A DNA stretch of 64,000 nucleotides from Chaetoceros tenuissimus (taxonomy: Eukaryota > Bacillariophyta > Thalassiosirophyceae > Chaetocerotales > Chaetocerotaceae), in assembly GCA_021927905.1 (NCBI GenBank), contig BLLK01000020.1:124001-188000 (forward strand). The letters run 5' to 3'. This document shows positions 1-9,077 of this stretch, in pieces. The notes beneath the pieces are model-generated. The model had not been told where the DNA came from and ran no database searches. It saw nothing but the letters and a program-made list of their open reading frames with translations. The stretch's first letter is position 1, and each line of letters begins with the position of its first letter. The translations under genes and the position numbers were made by a program.

Positions 1-338
1 TGATCTACTTTCTTCAACTCTTCAATAGTTGTAGCCATGTCTTCTTGACGAATCAATGAGGTTCGCAGTTGAGAGCGCAAGGCTTCAAATTCATTTGGAT
101 GATTTGATTCATCTTCTTTGTCATCTTCATTCAAATTCGTCTCTACATCATTTGCAAAATGAACTTTTTTCAAAGAAGGATGAGTGAAGAGTGTATCTAG
201 AGACAAGTCGTCGTCGTTACGATCTACTGTCATCGTCATATCAGCTTGCTCCTCTTTTCCCTTTTGATCTTGTTCTCTTATGGACGAGTTTCGATCATGG
301 AAGTCATTTATATCTAGACCAAGATCGTATTGCACCAT
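1..338 (-). CDS. 5' end of an unknown gene, cut by the window edge
   Basis: An open frame runs leftward from an ATG at 338-336 to the window edge, giving about 112 residues with no stop. A stop codon (complement of 348-350) sits just upstream of the ATG, so the start is well bounded. A second in-frame ATG pair lies at 239-231. The protein begins MVQYDLGLDINDF and is strongly acidic and polar (runs of D, N and E), ending in a likely helical stretch (RQEDMATTIEELKKVD) that could be the start of a coiled coil. There is no signal peptide or membrane segment. I do not recognise the family. Codon use looks like that of neighbouring genes. Confidence 0.6.
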   Translation of the reverse strand, partial: MVQYDLGLDINDFHDRNSSIREQDQKGKEEQADMTMTVDRNDDDLSLDTLFTHPSLKKVHFANDVETNLNEDDKEDESNHPNEFEALRSQLRTSLIRQEDMATTIEELKKVD

Positions 339-811
339 AGTCAAAGATTATCTGTTCTATTGTATGTTGAAAAGGAGAGGAATATTTGACGGAATATGCC
401 CATCTAGTCAAAACACTACAATATTCATAACAGTGCTTAGTCAAAACATAACAGTGCTTAGTCAAAACTCAACAGTACATGAGAACACTAGGGTCAATCT
501 TGAAAGATATTTGTATTTTGTCGGAGGATAGTTATAAATTTGTATTCGAAACAGAACAAAATCATCAATGAAGTCCCACAAGAGATCGGGGGCTTGTATG
601 TTACAGATAATTAGCTATTGACAGATTGAAAATACTTTATACAATGACGTATCGATTAACCAATCGGCTTTGTCATGCTAGCCATGTATCATCTACGACT
701 AGCCAAGTGATATTTTCGGCGAGCCCACACAAAAGCGGAGAAAAACATGGGAAGATCTTTCTTCTTTTATCGCATCATATCATTACTTCTTCAGTAACAC
801 CAAGCAATTGA
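339..811. other. Divergent intergenic region
   Basis: This is the spacer between the leftward unknown gene and the rightward kinase gene. It holds a short tandem repeat (405-478) and a TGACGTAT motif near 643. The small open frames here have no recognisable content and I do not call them genes. Confidence 0.5.
405..478. repeat. Short tandem repeat, unit about 21 bp
   Basis: A unit resembling cttagtcaaaacataacagtg is repeated about two to three times, with a more diverged copy at the left. It lies in the spacer and has no coding meaning that I can see. Confidence 0.6.
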
Positions 812-1816
812 ATGCAAAGAATCTTTTCAACTTCATCTCGTCTCTTTTCTCAAATCAAGTCAATCAAGATGCCAATCCCACTGTCACTTCTCAAAAAGCA
901 AAATGCAGAAACATCCAATGCATTGATCGAAGCCTACACATCTTCTCCATCCTTCCAAAGTCTCTCCAAAGCAGAAGGAGATCTCATCCTTCAACGCGAT
1001 CAAGAAGACGCTGAAAAACTTCAAGTAGGAATCGACTATGCAAAGTCCAAAGGAGTAATTGATCCCAATTTCATTCCTGAACCTTATGTCACGATTGATG
1101 TACTCGGTAAATCTCCCGATCAAGTGTCCGACATGATCCTTGCAAAAGTCAACGAGAGTAAAACAGCAGAAGGAAGTGTTATTGTACTCTGTGGACTCAG
1201 TGGAACAGGCAAGGGCACGACCGTTGCAAAATTATCTGAAAAATTGAGTTCAGATCGTCAAGTCGTTTGTTGGTCCAATGGAAACATTTTTCGTTCCGTG
1301 ACTCTTTTGGCAGCTACCTGGTGTGAACAGCACAATGAAGAAAATATCGAGGCGGCACTTACCAAAGAAAATCTTGCTAGTTTCATGCAGATGCTTTCGT
1401 TTGATAAGTTTAATGGAAAATTTGATACCCGCATTCAGGGACTTGGATTAGATGTCTATGTTTCTGAAGTACAAAATACACTCTTGAAGGAAAAGAAAGT
1501 TGCCAAGAATATTCCAACCGTTGCCAAGGTAACTCAAGGGGAAGTGATTACCTTTGCTGCAGAGGCTATCAAAATCATGTCAGCAGATGGTGTCTCGATT
1601 TTGTTAGAAGGAAGAGAACAGACTGTCAATTATGTTTTGACTCCACTTAGATTCATCTTGACTCTCAGTGATGAATCTTTGATTGGGAAGAGAAGAGCAG
1701 CGCAGAGACTTATGGCGGCTGCTTTGGATGGTTTGAAGGAGGATGCTTCAGATGAAGATGTCAAGACTGCATTGGATCAGGAACTTGAAAAGTTGGCACA
1801 GGAGCATCATGAGTAA
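812..1816 (+). CDS. Cytidylate (nucleoside monophosphate) kinase-like protein, organelle-targeted
   Basis: The protein has 334 residues. A P-loop GLSGTGKGT lies at about residues 128-136, followed by NGNIFRSVTLLA (about 156-167), which parallels the CMP-kinase nucleotide-binding segment (SGALYRAVTLLA type), and ILLEGREQTV (about 263-272), which parallels the family's EGRD motif. A basic RRAAQR segment at about 295 fits the lid. This family moves phosphate from ATP to CMP/dCMP. The first 19 residues (MQRIFSTSSRLFSQIKS) are basic and serine-rich without acids, like a mitochondrial targeting peptide. A second good start is M20 at 869, which would give a cytosolic form. The roughly 120 residues before the P-loop are longer than in bacterial Cmk and may hold an extra helical domain. 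No intron is seen. The exact substrate is inference. Confidence 0.65.
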   Translation: MQRIFSTSSRLFSQIKSIKMPIPLSLLKKQNAETSNALIEAYTSSPSFQSLSKAEGDLILQRDQEDAEKLQVGIDYAKSKGVIDPNFIPEPYVTIDVLGKSPDQVSDMILAKVNESKTAEGSVIVLCGLSGTGKGTTVAKLSEKLSSDRQVVCWSNGNIFRSVTLLAATWCEQHNEENIEAALTKENLASFMQMLSFDKFNGKFDTRIQGLGLDVYVSEVQNTLLKEKKVAKNIPTVAKVTQGEVITFAAEAIKIMSADGVSILLEGREQTVNYVLTPLRFILTLSDESLIGKRRAAQRLMAAALDGLKEDASDEDVKTALDQELEKLAQEHHE

Positions 1817-1863
1817 TATGAATATGATTGAGGTAGTATTAGCTTCTTACAACAAGTATTAAA

Positions 1864-4139
1864 TTAGAATGAATTGGTTCTATGACTATCAGATTCTGTA
1901 TGCAGTCGTTTCATATCATCTGGATTCTTCACGTAATGACATATAGTGGTATTGTGTATACATGTTTGAGATCTTTTCCAGCCTTTACGATGCCGAGGTT
2001 TCAAAACTTCATGTTTGGTGGGTATGTAGAAATGAACTTCTTTCACCTGACCTTCTTTGTTGTACTTATCGGGTCCATTGTTGCCATAAAGACATAATCC
2101 TTCAGGATAAACGTATGTTTCGCTTCCCATTATAGTATGGAGTCTATTGAAGCCAATCTCATTGTCATCAGAATCTTTTGCTTTATGTCCACCAAAGCCT
2201 ACGGAGGGTAATTCGCCTGTTCCAGGTATCACATGACGGCTCATATTGAGATGATTGGCTATATATCCAAAGAACCAATCGGCATGTAAACAGTAATATT
2301 CTTGCTCTTGGATATACCGTGTAAAGACTTGGTTTAAATTCATTCCATTCAGAAAGTATTTTCCTTCGCCAATGGTTACATTTGTTGTATCAGTAGCGTT
2401 ATTTGTAAATGATGTTGTGTATCTACGGCATAGTTCATGTTGATCTGACTCTTTTATCTTTTCATCATTTTTATCGCAATCAATAGGTGTCAGCCATTTC
2501 TTCAATAATCCTTTACTCAGATAGATCCCCCAACCTCCAAATGGAAACGTAAATTGTATTTGATGTCCAGGAGCTCTTACTCGGCAACCAGCAAACATGA
2601 CTGGCGTTTCTTTCGGGGGGACATAACTATCAGTTTGATTATTGTTCATTTCATCAATCATCAAATACTGTTCCAAGTCATGGACGTTGATATACGTATC
2701 TTCATCCATAATCATCAAGTAATCAGGAATAAGATCTTCATTCTTCTCCAACATTGCCATATACTTGACAAATGCAGAATGGAATCGTTTCTGTGCACAA
2801 ATCCATCCCATAGGATTCTTTTTCTTCTGAAGCCAATGAAACTTTGCATAACCGCCACTAAGGCTGTTTTTCACGGTTGCAAAAAGTAAAAGTGAAAAGT
2901 TGGGTCTAGGCCTTTTACTTTCAACTTTTCTTCCTCTCCCGTTTTTGGTTTTCACGGTGCCCAGAAAGTAAAAGTGAAAAGTTGGTGCTATCTTCCCACA
3001 AAAAATCAACTCGTTTCGCAGCAACTTTATCATAGAAGTGAATATAATTACATAAATACTATCTCATATGTTTTTATTACTAGGGATCATTATGGTTTTG
3101 ATTGTTTGACATGTGTTTTTTGCCAGACGAACAAAAAAAACACATCTTCTATGACGACCAAGAGTACTAACGGTAGCAGCAGCATCTAATACACTAAGCC
3201 AGCATCATCTCAAGTTTTGCGCAACAAATAAGAATGTATTTTGAAATGATACTCCTCCCTTAGATTGAATGCTGCATTTGGAGATGAATTACACAAGTTG
3301 TTGTTGGTATGTTGTTGGATGTGTCGATGATGTGCGTACGTACTGCTTCCGTATCTCTTCCAACTTTTCACTTTTTCGATCACAACTTTTTTGGGCAAAA
3401 GTTGGCCTCTACTTTTTGCTTTTACTTTTGATGCAAAAAGTAGAGGAGCCATGGCCAGACGGTGTCAAAAATGTGGTGATAGGCAAAAGGATTTTGGTCC
3501 GCAGTGATTGTACGTAAATATCCTTTTGTAGAATGTCTGACCTATAAATGGCCTAGAGATCAACTTTTCACTTTTACTTTTTGCAACCGTGAAAAGCGGC
3601 CTAAAGTACTTTGTGAGTTTATTGTAAGCATTTTGTTTCTGCCAATATTCACCACGTTTACTATGACATGTGTTCGTAATCTTTTTTACATCTTTCATCG
3701 TTGTAGTGTTGTAGCATGTCGGATCTGGATCGTCATCTTCAGTAGCTATTATAAAATTTCGAACTGATGAATGACTTGCGAATGTTTCATGTTGTGCATT
3801 TGGAAGCTTTAAATTGAATTTACTACTGATGGAAAGAATATCAAAATTGCTTTTTGGCATTGTGTTTGAGAAGGCTTGATGACTTTGAAATAACGTATCA
3901 ACGGTCGTTTCATTGAGATACAAAAGCTTTGTTTTTCGACTTGAAGCTTGCTCTTGGTCTGTCGTGATCTTGATATCTTTGTTGTTTGTTACTACAACAT
4001 TACTATTCACGGCAAAGGCGACAAGTGCATCATCTTGGTGAATTGAGAAGAAGAAATTGACTCCTGCTATAATGATCAATAATGATAGATAGGTTTTCAC
4101 TGTAAACGAAAACATGTATTGAAATATTTCAAAGCTCAA
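1864..4139 (-). pseudogene. GT31-like type II membrane glycosyltransferase, copy A, split by a MITE
   Basis: The N-terminal half (4139 down to about 3602) and the C-terminal half (2861 down to 1864) are collinear with the intact copies C and D. Removing the insert plus its 3-bp duplication leaves 1533 bases, exactly 511 codons, so nothing else has broken the frame. The protein starts with a membrane anchor (about residues 12-33: TYLSLLIIIAGVNFFF). It then has the family block IIATEDDDPDPTCY, the DxD-like DEDTY in DYLMIMDEDTYIN, the FPFGGWGIYLS block and a DWFFGYIANHLN block. These resemble Fringe/beta-1,3-galactosyltransferase (GT31) enzymes of the Golgi lumen. The insertion replaces codons after the KLTKYF motif. 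The undecayed flanks suggest that it is recent. Removal of the insert by splicing is conceivable (see findings), so loss of function is likely but not certain. Confidence 0.75.
2862..3601. mobile_element. Non-autonomous DNA transposon (MITE, PIF/Harbinger-like) inside copy A
   Basis: The element is 740 bp and is bounded by inverted repeats of about 42 bp: GGCTGTTTTTCACGGTTGCA at the left and GGCCGCTTTTCACGGTTGCA read inward from the right, both continuing AAAAGTAAAAGTGAAAAGTTG. Both ends are flanked by TAA, matching a 3-bp target duplication; the intact paralogue has the unduplicated site. A TAA/TTA duplication with GGC-type ends is typical of PIF/Harbinger and Tourist-like MITEs. A second, diverged copy of the terminal sequence lies inside each end (about 2949-2990 direct, about 3351-3385 inverted), so the ends look doubled. 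No transposase frame is visible. Confidence 0.85.
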
Positions 4140-4256
4140 GAAGGCTGTTTGTTTGTCTTCCTCTCGTTCAGGGCTCGTATTTTATTTCTGTTCGTTACCG
4201 ATCGCCGATTTTCGTTATTTTAGTTTTGTGGGAAAACAAACAATACGACAAATTTA

Positions 4257-4264
4257 TGACGTCA
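4257..4264. promoter_or_regulatory. Palindromic TGACGTCA (CRE/bZIP-type) site upstream of copy A
   Basis: A perfect TGACGTCA palindrome lies about 118 bp before the copy A start codon. This is the classic ATF/CREB-bZIP site, and TGACGT elements act in CO2/cAMP-responsive diatom promoters. Function here is inferred from position and from the same palindrome upstream of copy D. Confidence 0.4.
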
Positions 4265-4283
4265 TTAGCATGTCTATGATGGC

Positions 4284-4816
4284 CTATTCAAAAATCATCA
4301 AGTAATCTGGTATCGCAGATCGCAGCATTACTTTGCTGAAGAGGCTCCATATATTTAACAATGAAGACTGGAACCTTTTCTGTGCACAAACCCAGCCTGC
4401 AGGATTCTTTTCTCTTTCAGCCATTCTATGGATGGGAAACTCCTACCAAAGTAATGTGTCAACCTATTGTATGCATTTTGCTTCTGCCAAAATTTGTATC
4501 TATTACTACATCGAGTAGATATCTTTTCAACTTCTAGCATAGTTGTAGTGTTGTAACATGTCGGATCTGGATCATCATCTTCTGTAGCTATAATAAAGCT
4601 CCATATGGAAGTCAAATGTTTCATGTTGTGTCAAAGGCAAGTCTACTAGGTTAAATTTGCTTCCAATAGAAAGAACATCTATAATACCTTTCAGCTTCCT
4701 CGTATTACTACTATTTCTAAATTGTTGATGGTATCGATATAATTTCTCTGGTATGGTTTCATTTAGTAACAAAATTTTCATTGTAAGAGTTGTCCCAACC
4801 TGTGTTGATACAGTTT
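4284..4816 (-). pseudogene. GT31-like copy B, truncated and decayed
   Basis: Reading leftward from about 4815, pieces in different frames match copy D: LLNETIPEKLYRYHQQF, DVLSIGSKFNL, QHETF, FIIATEDDDPDPTCYNTTT, then a degraded AQKRF-like segment and DYLMI. The anchor region is missing at the 5' end, where the relic abuts the end of the GT90 gene. Everything after DYLMI is gone, so roughly the last two thirds of the catalytic domain is lost. There is a frame change near 4600 next to the HETF block, and a 7-bp tandem duplication (atcgcag twice, 4312-4325) breaks the region before DYLMI. It is a dead gene. Confidence 0.8.
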
Positions 4817-6361
4817 TCAAATTTGTTTATAGTCCATCCTTTTCTCTGACAAATCAATTGAACTCTCTTTCCAAATCTGTTCCCAGTTTGAATCACCTCG
4901 ATCCAATTCTTCCACATATGATGAAAGAATATCCAACAGGTCATCTGCCATGCGTTCTAATGTGAAATGATTCCTGCACCACTGATGCGCATTGGAAATG
5001 ATTTGCTTTACCGCATCTTTGTTCTTCTTGTCTACAGCAAACTTGACATTTTTTCCCAACGTGTCTGAGTCAGCTGGTATGTAATGAATCCAGGGAACCA
5101 AAGTCTTTGCAGAATTGTACTCCAATGCAGATGGTTGGAACTTTACAACCACGGAATTCATACAAAGGAGTCTTTGGAATCGACCAGACCAGCCCTTACC
5201 ATCAATGTCAATAATTGCTTTATACTTTTGGAAATCCTCGAATGGTATCTGAGATGTGGTTCTGAGTTTATTAGCTAATTCAGCATCTATGAGTAAGGAT
5301 TGTTCACTTCTTCCGTCCGCAGCCTTCCTGGTCACTGTTGTATTTTTTGCGTAATTTACCAACCATTTTCGATTAAATTTTCTTGATGGTTTGTCCATTG
5401 TCCCTCTCCAAACAGCTGCACTAGCTTTTCTTTCCCATGGGTATTCATTAGCTGATCTTTCAAAGTATTTGTCCCATTCAGAACTGTTTTGTTTTGCTTG
5501 CCGTATAGCAAGGTAATTGGGGACTGAAAAAGTAAAATTACAATTTACTTTCATCGCAAGTGAGAATATTGGTATGATACCAACCTTTGTGAAGGTATGA
5601 TTGTACACTGGGTTCAAGATTGGGCTATAGTCTGCGCTACAAACATGTTCGTCTGAGATTTCAAAAAGCACTGGTATTTCAGTGCCTTTGCGAAACACTT
5701 GGTACAAGCGAGTATGCACATTATGGTTCTCATCATCTTGGTTGAGCCGATTCTCGAGCGTAACTTTTATGAACTTCAACATGGGATTAACCCTATCTTT
5801 GTAAAAATGAATCCAGGTGCTATGCTTCCTCATGGCAGCGAGAGACCATCGAACTTCAATCAAATTATTTTGAGGATTTTTCTTCAACATCATTGGAAGT
5901 AACGGAAAGTTATTATAGTTGAAGTTCTCTTTGGATTGAAGACCATGAGTAGCGAACCATTTTAGGTATGATATAACAGAGTTAATATTGACTCCATTTG
6001 GATCATCCCATTTGTAAAAATTGTACCTTTGATGAATGGGATGAGGTTTATTTACTTTTGACAAAAGGCTAACTAAAGTGGGGTCATTCTCTCCTTTCTC
6101 TCTGTCTACTACGTTTAGTTTCGAGAATACTGTTGTTTTCATATCGTTCTTGCTCTGATTTGTGTTATAAATTGTAATTTCAAACTCGGTAGAACTATCT
6201 TTGAAATTGTTTATCTGCCCGAGTATTAAATTGGTTGAGAAGAATGTGGAAGTCAATGTCGAGACTAGTATGCCAGCTGAAAGTACACCACCAGATAGTA
6301 TTCTGCATAATCTTCTTCTTTGTCCTTTTTTATAGCTAGATTCATTCCTGCCACGGTTCAT
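4817..6361 (-). CDS. GT90 / CAP10-domain glycosyltransferase-like protein (Rumi/POGLUT type)
   Basis: The protein has 514 residues. A basic N-terminus followed by a hydrophobic stretch (about residues 24-48) gives a type II Golgi/ER anchor. The C-terminal half carries the CAP10 pattern: AAVWRGTMDKPSRKFNR (RG-T/S and Arg motif), then FQKYKAIIDIDGKGWSGRFQ, LLCMNSVVVKFQ and WIHYIPADSD, then helices ending HFTLERMADDLLDIL. This is the donor-binding half of the GT90 family, which includes protein O-glucosyltransferases and fungal capsule xylosyltransferases. It sits among GT31-like genes and near a sulfotransferase, which supports a role in secreted glycan synthesis. Donor and acceptor cannot be told from sequence. 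The frame is whole and has no visible intron. Copy B of the GT31-like family begins directly after its stop. Confidence 0.75.
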   Translation of the reverse strand: MNRGRNESSYKKGQRRRLCRILSGGVLSAGILVSTLTSTFFSTNLILGQINNFKDSSTEFEITIYNTNQSKNDMKTTVFSKLNVVDREKGENDPTLVSLLSKVNKPHPIHQRYNFYKWDDPNGVNINSVISYLKWFATHGLQSKENFNYNNFPLLPMMLKKNPQNNLIEVRWSLAAMRKHSTWIHFYKDRVNPMLKFIKVTLENRLNQDDENHNVHTRLYQVFRKGTEIPVLFEISDEHVCSADYSPILNPVYNHTFTKVGIIPIFSLAMKVNCNFTFSVPNYLAIRQAKQNSSEWDKYFERSANEYPWERKASAAVWRGTMDKPSRKFNRKWLVNYAKNTTVTRKAADGRSEQSLLIDAELANKLRTTSQIPFEDFQKYKAIIDIDGKGWSGRFQRLLCMNSVVVKFQPSALEYNSAKTLVPWIHYIPADSDTLGKNVKFAVDKKNKDAVKQIISNAHQWCRNHFTLERMADDLLDILSSYVEELDRGDSNWEQIWKESSIDLSEKRMDYKQI

Positions 6362-6932
6362 GTTTGAATTGAAATATTTTTGATAAGAATCTCTAGATCA
6401 CCTTGCTTGCTTTCCTCTATTACACATGTAATATGATAACTATGATAGTTCTGATGAGTGCAAACATTTGTCTTCAATGTTTGATGATTGATGTGTGTGT
6501 TGTTTTGTTGGCTGTTCAGATTATACCGCTTCTTATCGCCACAAACACAGCAAGCTTCGGTAAAAACGCGAATCTTGTTTGTTTACTATCTCCGGGTTCT
6601 CATATAAAAATTTAAACCAATGACGTTATATGTGACGTTATGAAAAGATAAAACTTCGATAGTATTTATTCTACAATAACTTTGATTTTTCGCCTTTCCT
6701 CTTCCATTTTATCCTAAAGCTGCTTTTTTGTCAATTATAGAGACTTCTCCGTACATGACAACATGAAGCCAATGCCAAAATTAAAAATGCAAAACTTCCT
6801 GTTATTTTCATCAGTTTTGCCAGAAATGTTTTCGATTTGTATCGCTTTGTTTTGAACTTTTGATTTCAAACAAGTATTACGATTAATACTGATGTCGGCA
6901 TGAGCATTTAGTTGTTCATATTACAACTTTAT
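6362..6932. other. Intergenic spacer between GT90 gene and GT31-like copy C
   Basis: This is promoter space of the leftward GT90 gene and the 3' flank of copy C. It holds two TGACGTTA motifs and a TATA-like catataaaaattt at about 6600. No gene is seen. Confidence 0.5.
6621..6640. promoter_or_regulatory. Pair of TGACGTTA motifs upstream of the GT90 gene
   Basis: TGACGTTA occurs at 6621-6628 and again at 6633-6640, about 260-280 bp before the GT90 start codon. TGACGT is the half-site bound by bZIP factors. The close pairing and the presence of full palindromes upstream of copies A and D suggest shared regulation; this is inference. Confidence 0.35.
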
Positions 6933-8471
6933 TTACACAGAGATCTTCATATTGTTCTCTAACGGATGACTGAAACTTCTATGCTTCTCGGCCTCAATGT
7001 ACAGCTGTTTCATATTTTCTGGATCCTTGACGTAGTGGCATATTGTAGTGTTATGAATACATTTCTGAGAGTTGCGCCATGGTTTACGATGCTTGATTTT
7101 CATGTCTCCTTTAACTGGGATGTAGTAATGAGCGCTTTTGAAATGAGCCTTTTCGTTCGGGTGGGCTTCATCTTCATTGTACATTCCATTCCCGTAGAGA
7201 CACAATCCTTCTGCAAATTTATATTGTTCGCTTCCCATAATGGTATGTAATCTGTTTTCAGGACCAGTTTCAGCTTGATCAAAGTACTTTGCGGATTGTC
7301 CACCATAACCTACCACAGGATATTCGCCAGCTGTGGGTATCACATGTCGACTAATGTTGAGATAATTTGCAATGTATCCAAAGAACCAGTCGCCATGTAG
7401 ACAATACGTATCTTGTTTCTCAAGGTATAGACGAAATACTTTATTGAGGCTCATTCCATTTTGGAAAAAGTTTCCTTCACCTATTGTAACAGATGCTGAA
7501 TTGGAGGGAGTCGAAGAATATCTACGACAGAGTTCCATATGTTCTGTATTCTCTTGATTCTTACAATCTATTGGCGCCATCCATTTCTTTATAGCTCCTT
7601 GACTCAGGTAAATCCCCCAACCTCCAAAAGGAAACGTCCATTTGATTGAACTCACTGGTGCACGAACTCTACACCCAGCATAGATGACTGGCGTTTGGCT
7701 TGATAAAGGTACGTTTCCATCATCCTTTTCCATACTGCTAGATTGCATAAGGTACTTTTCCAAATCATGTATATTCACATATGTATCCTCATCCATAATC
7801 ATTAAATAATCGGGTATCCTAACATTACTTTGTTGCAACAGCTCTATGTATTTCACAAATGCAGAATGGAATCGTTTCTGAGCACAAACCCATCCTGAAG
7901 GATTTTGTTTTCCTTTTAACCAATTTATATTTGCATAACCATTACTAAAGTATTTTGTGAGCTTATTGAGAGCATTCAGGTCTTGCCAATGCTTGTAATG
8001 CTTGCACGTTCGTGATTGCTGTTCTACATCTTCCATAGTTGTAGTTTTATAGCATGTCGGATCAGGATCATCATCTTCAGTCGCTATGATAAAATTTCGA
8101 ACAGAAGCATGACTTGCAAATGTTTCATGTTGTGCGTGTGAAAGTTTCAGATTGAATTTGCTACTGATGGAAAGAATATCAAAGGTGCTCGAAGGGTTCG
8201 TAGATGAAAATTCTCCATTGGCTCTTTGTAAACCTTCAGCTGTTGTTTGATTGAGATACAACAGCTTATTCGTGCGCTGTTGTTTGTCATCTTCCATGGA
8301 AGCTCTAGTAATAGCAGGGTATATAGATGATGCTTCATTTGTACTAATAAGATTGTAGTTTCCAGGAAGAAACTTTTCAAAAAATACCTTTTGATGAATT
8401 GAAAATTGGCTTTGGAATAAAATCACTCCAAAAGCTAGCGAAACTATAAAAGGAACCCTCGTCCTCGTCAT
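6933..8471 (-). CDS. GT31-like type II membrane glycosyltransferase, copy C (intact)
   Basis: The protein has 512 residues in one exon. A membrane anchor lies at about residues 7-22 (FIVSLAFGVILF), then a stem rich in N and T. The conserved domain starts near LLYLNQTTAEGL and SSKFNLKLSHAQHETF. It runs through IIATEDDDPDPTCY, GWVCAQKRFHSAFVKY, DYLMIMDEDTYVN (DxD-like metal/nucleotide-sugar site), FPFGGWGIYLSQGAIKKW, VTIGEGNFF, YCLHGDWFFGYIANYLN and HTIMGSEQYKFAEGLCLYGN. The DxD placement and the GGWGIYLS block resemble Fringe-type GT31 enzymes that extend O-linked glycans in the Golgi. Cysteine-flanked blocks suggest a lumenal disulfide-stabilised domain. It belongs to a tandem family with copies A, B and D. 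Assignment to GT31 is by motif only; another GT-A family is possible. Confidence 0.75.
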   Translation of the reverse strand: MTRTRVPFIVSLAFGVILFQSQFSIHQKVFFEKFLPGNYNLISTNEASSIYPAITRASMEDDKQQRTNKLLYLNQTTAEGLQRANGEFSSTNPSSTFDILSISSKFNLKLSHAQHETFASHASVRNFIIATEDDDPDPTCYKTTTMEDVEQQSRTCKHYKHWQDLNALNKLTKYFSNGYANINWLKGKQNPSGWVCAQKRFHSAFVKYIELLQQSNVRIPDYLMIMDEDTYVNIHDLEKYLMQSSSMEKDDGNVPLSSQTPVIYAGCRVRAPVSSIKWTFPFGGWGIYLSQGAIKKWMAPIDCKNQENTEHMELCRRYSSTPSNSASVTIGEGNFFQNGMSLNKVFRLYLEKQDTYCLHGDWFFGYIANYLNISRHVIPTAGEYPVVGYGGQSAKYFDQAETGPENRLHTIMGSEQYKFAEGLCLYGNGMYNEDEAHPNEKAHFKSAHYYIPVKGDMKIKHRKPWRNSQKCIHNTTICHYVKDPENMKQLYIEAEKHRSFSHPLENNMKISV

Positions 8472-9077
8472 AGTTTCTTGAATCTAATACAAATTAAGCC
8501 AAGTAAGCAGTTGTGTCGATAATAGTTTCTGTTTTGTTCTCACTCTCGTTACTCGTTACTCGTTTTTATATCGTTTTCTCACATTTAGTAAATGTGAGAA
8601 CAACATGCGCGCTCCTTGGTCATAGTAGGACATTTGGACTCCGTGCTTTTTTTAATCTTATGAAAATGATGAAATGAAAACACTCACATTTCTATACTTC
8701 CAACTTTTACTCTCATACAAGTATCAAGCTGTGTGGTAGAGAGAGTGCTTTCGTAACAATATGAAAATAGATTTTTCCATGCAATAGGTATTTAAAAAAT
8801 TGTAACTGGAAGTAGAAAAGATCCTCAACAAAATTCAATAGGATTCGAGTTCTCATAGCTGCCAACCAAACTGAAACACATGCTAGCTACGCAGGAGAAG
8901 CATTTCCCTTTCCGGTTTTATTACAGCAAGCCGATAGAAGAGCAACATATCCTCTATTTCTTGAACGAATTTTTATATAGCACTTTTGATTTTATGGTTA
9001 AAGTCTAGTCCTAAGCCTTTTTTGTGAGCATGAATGAGCCTTACATCTACCTCCTCTCTTTTCTCAGAATTCTTAAA
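8472..9077. other. Intergenic spacer between copies C and D
   Basis: This holds the promoter region of copy C and the 3' flank of copy D. A perfect hairpin is present at 8576-8600; no gene is recognised. Confidence 0.5.
8576..8600. repeat. Perfect inverted repeat (12-bp arms, 1-base loop)
   Basis: TTCTCACATTTA is followed by one base and then TAAATGTGAGAA. It lies about 105-130 bp before the start codon of copy C, so it could be a dyad binding site or a cruciform. Function is unknown. Confidence 0.6.

Noticed and set aside
812-1014. Overlapping + strand frame at 808-1014 and antisense frame at 884-1123
   Set aside because: Both are shadows of the cytidylate-kinase-like gene; they have no family signature.
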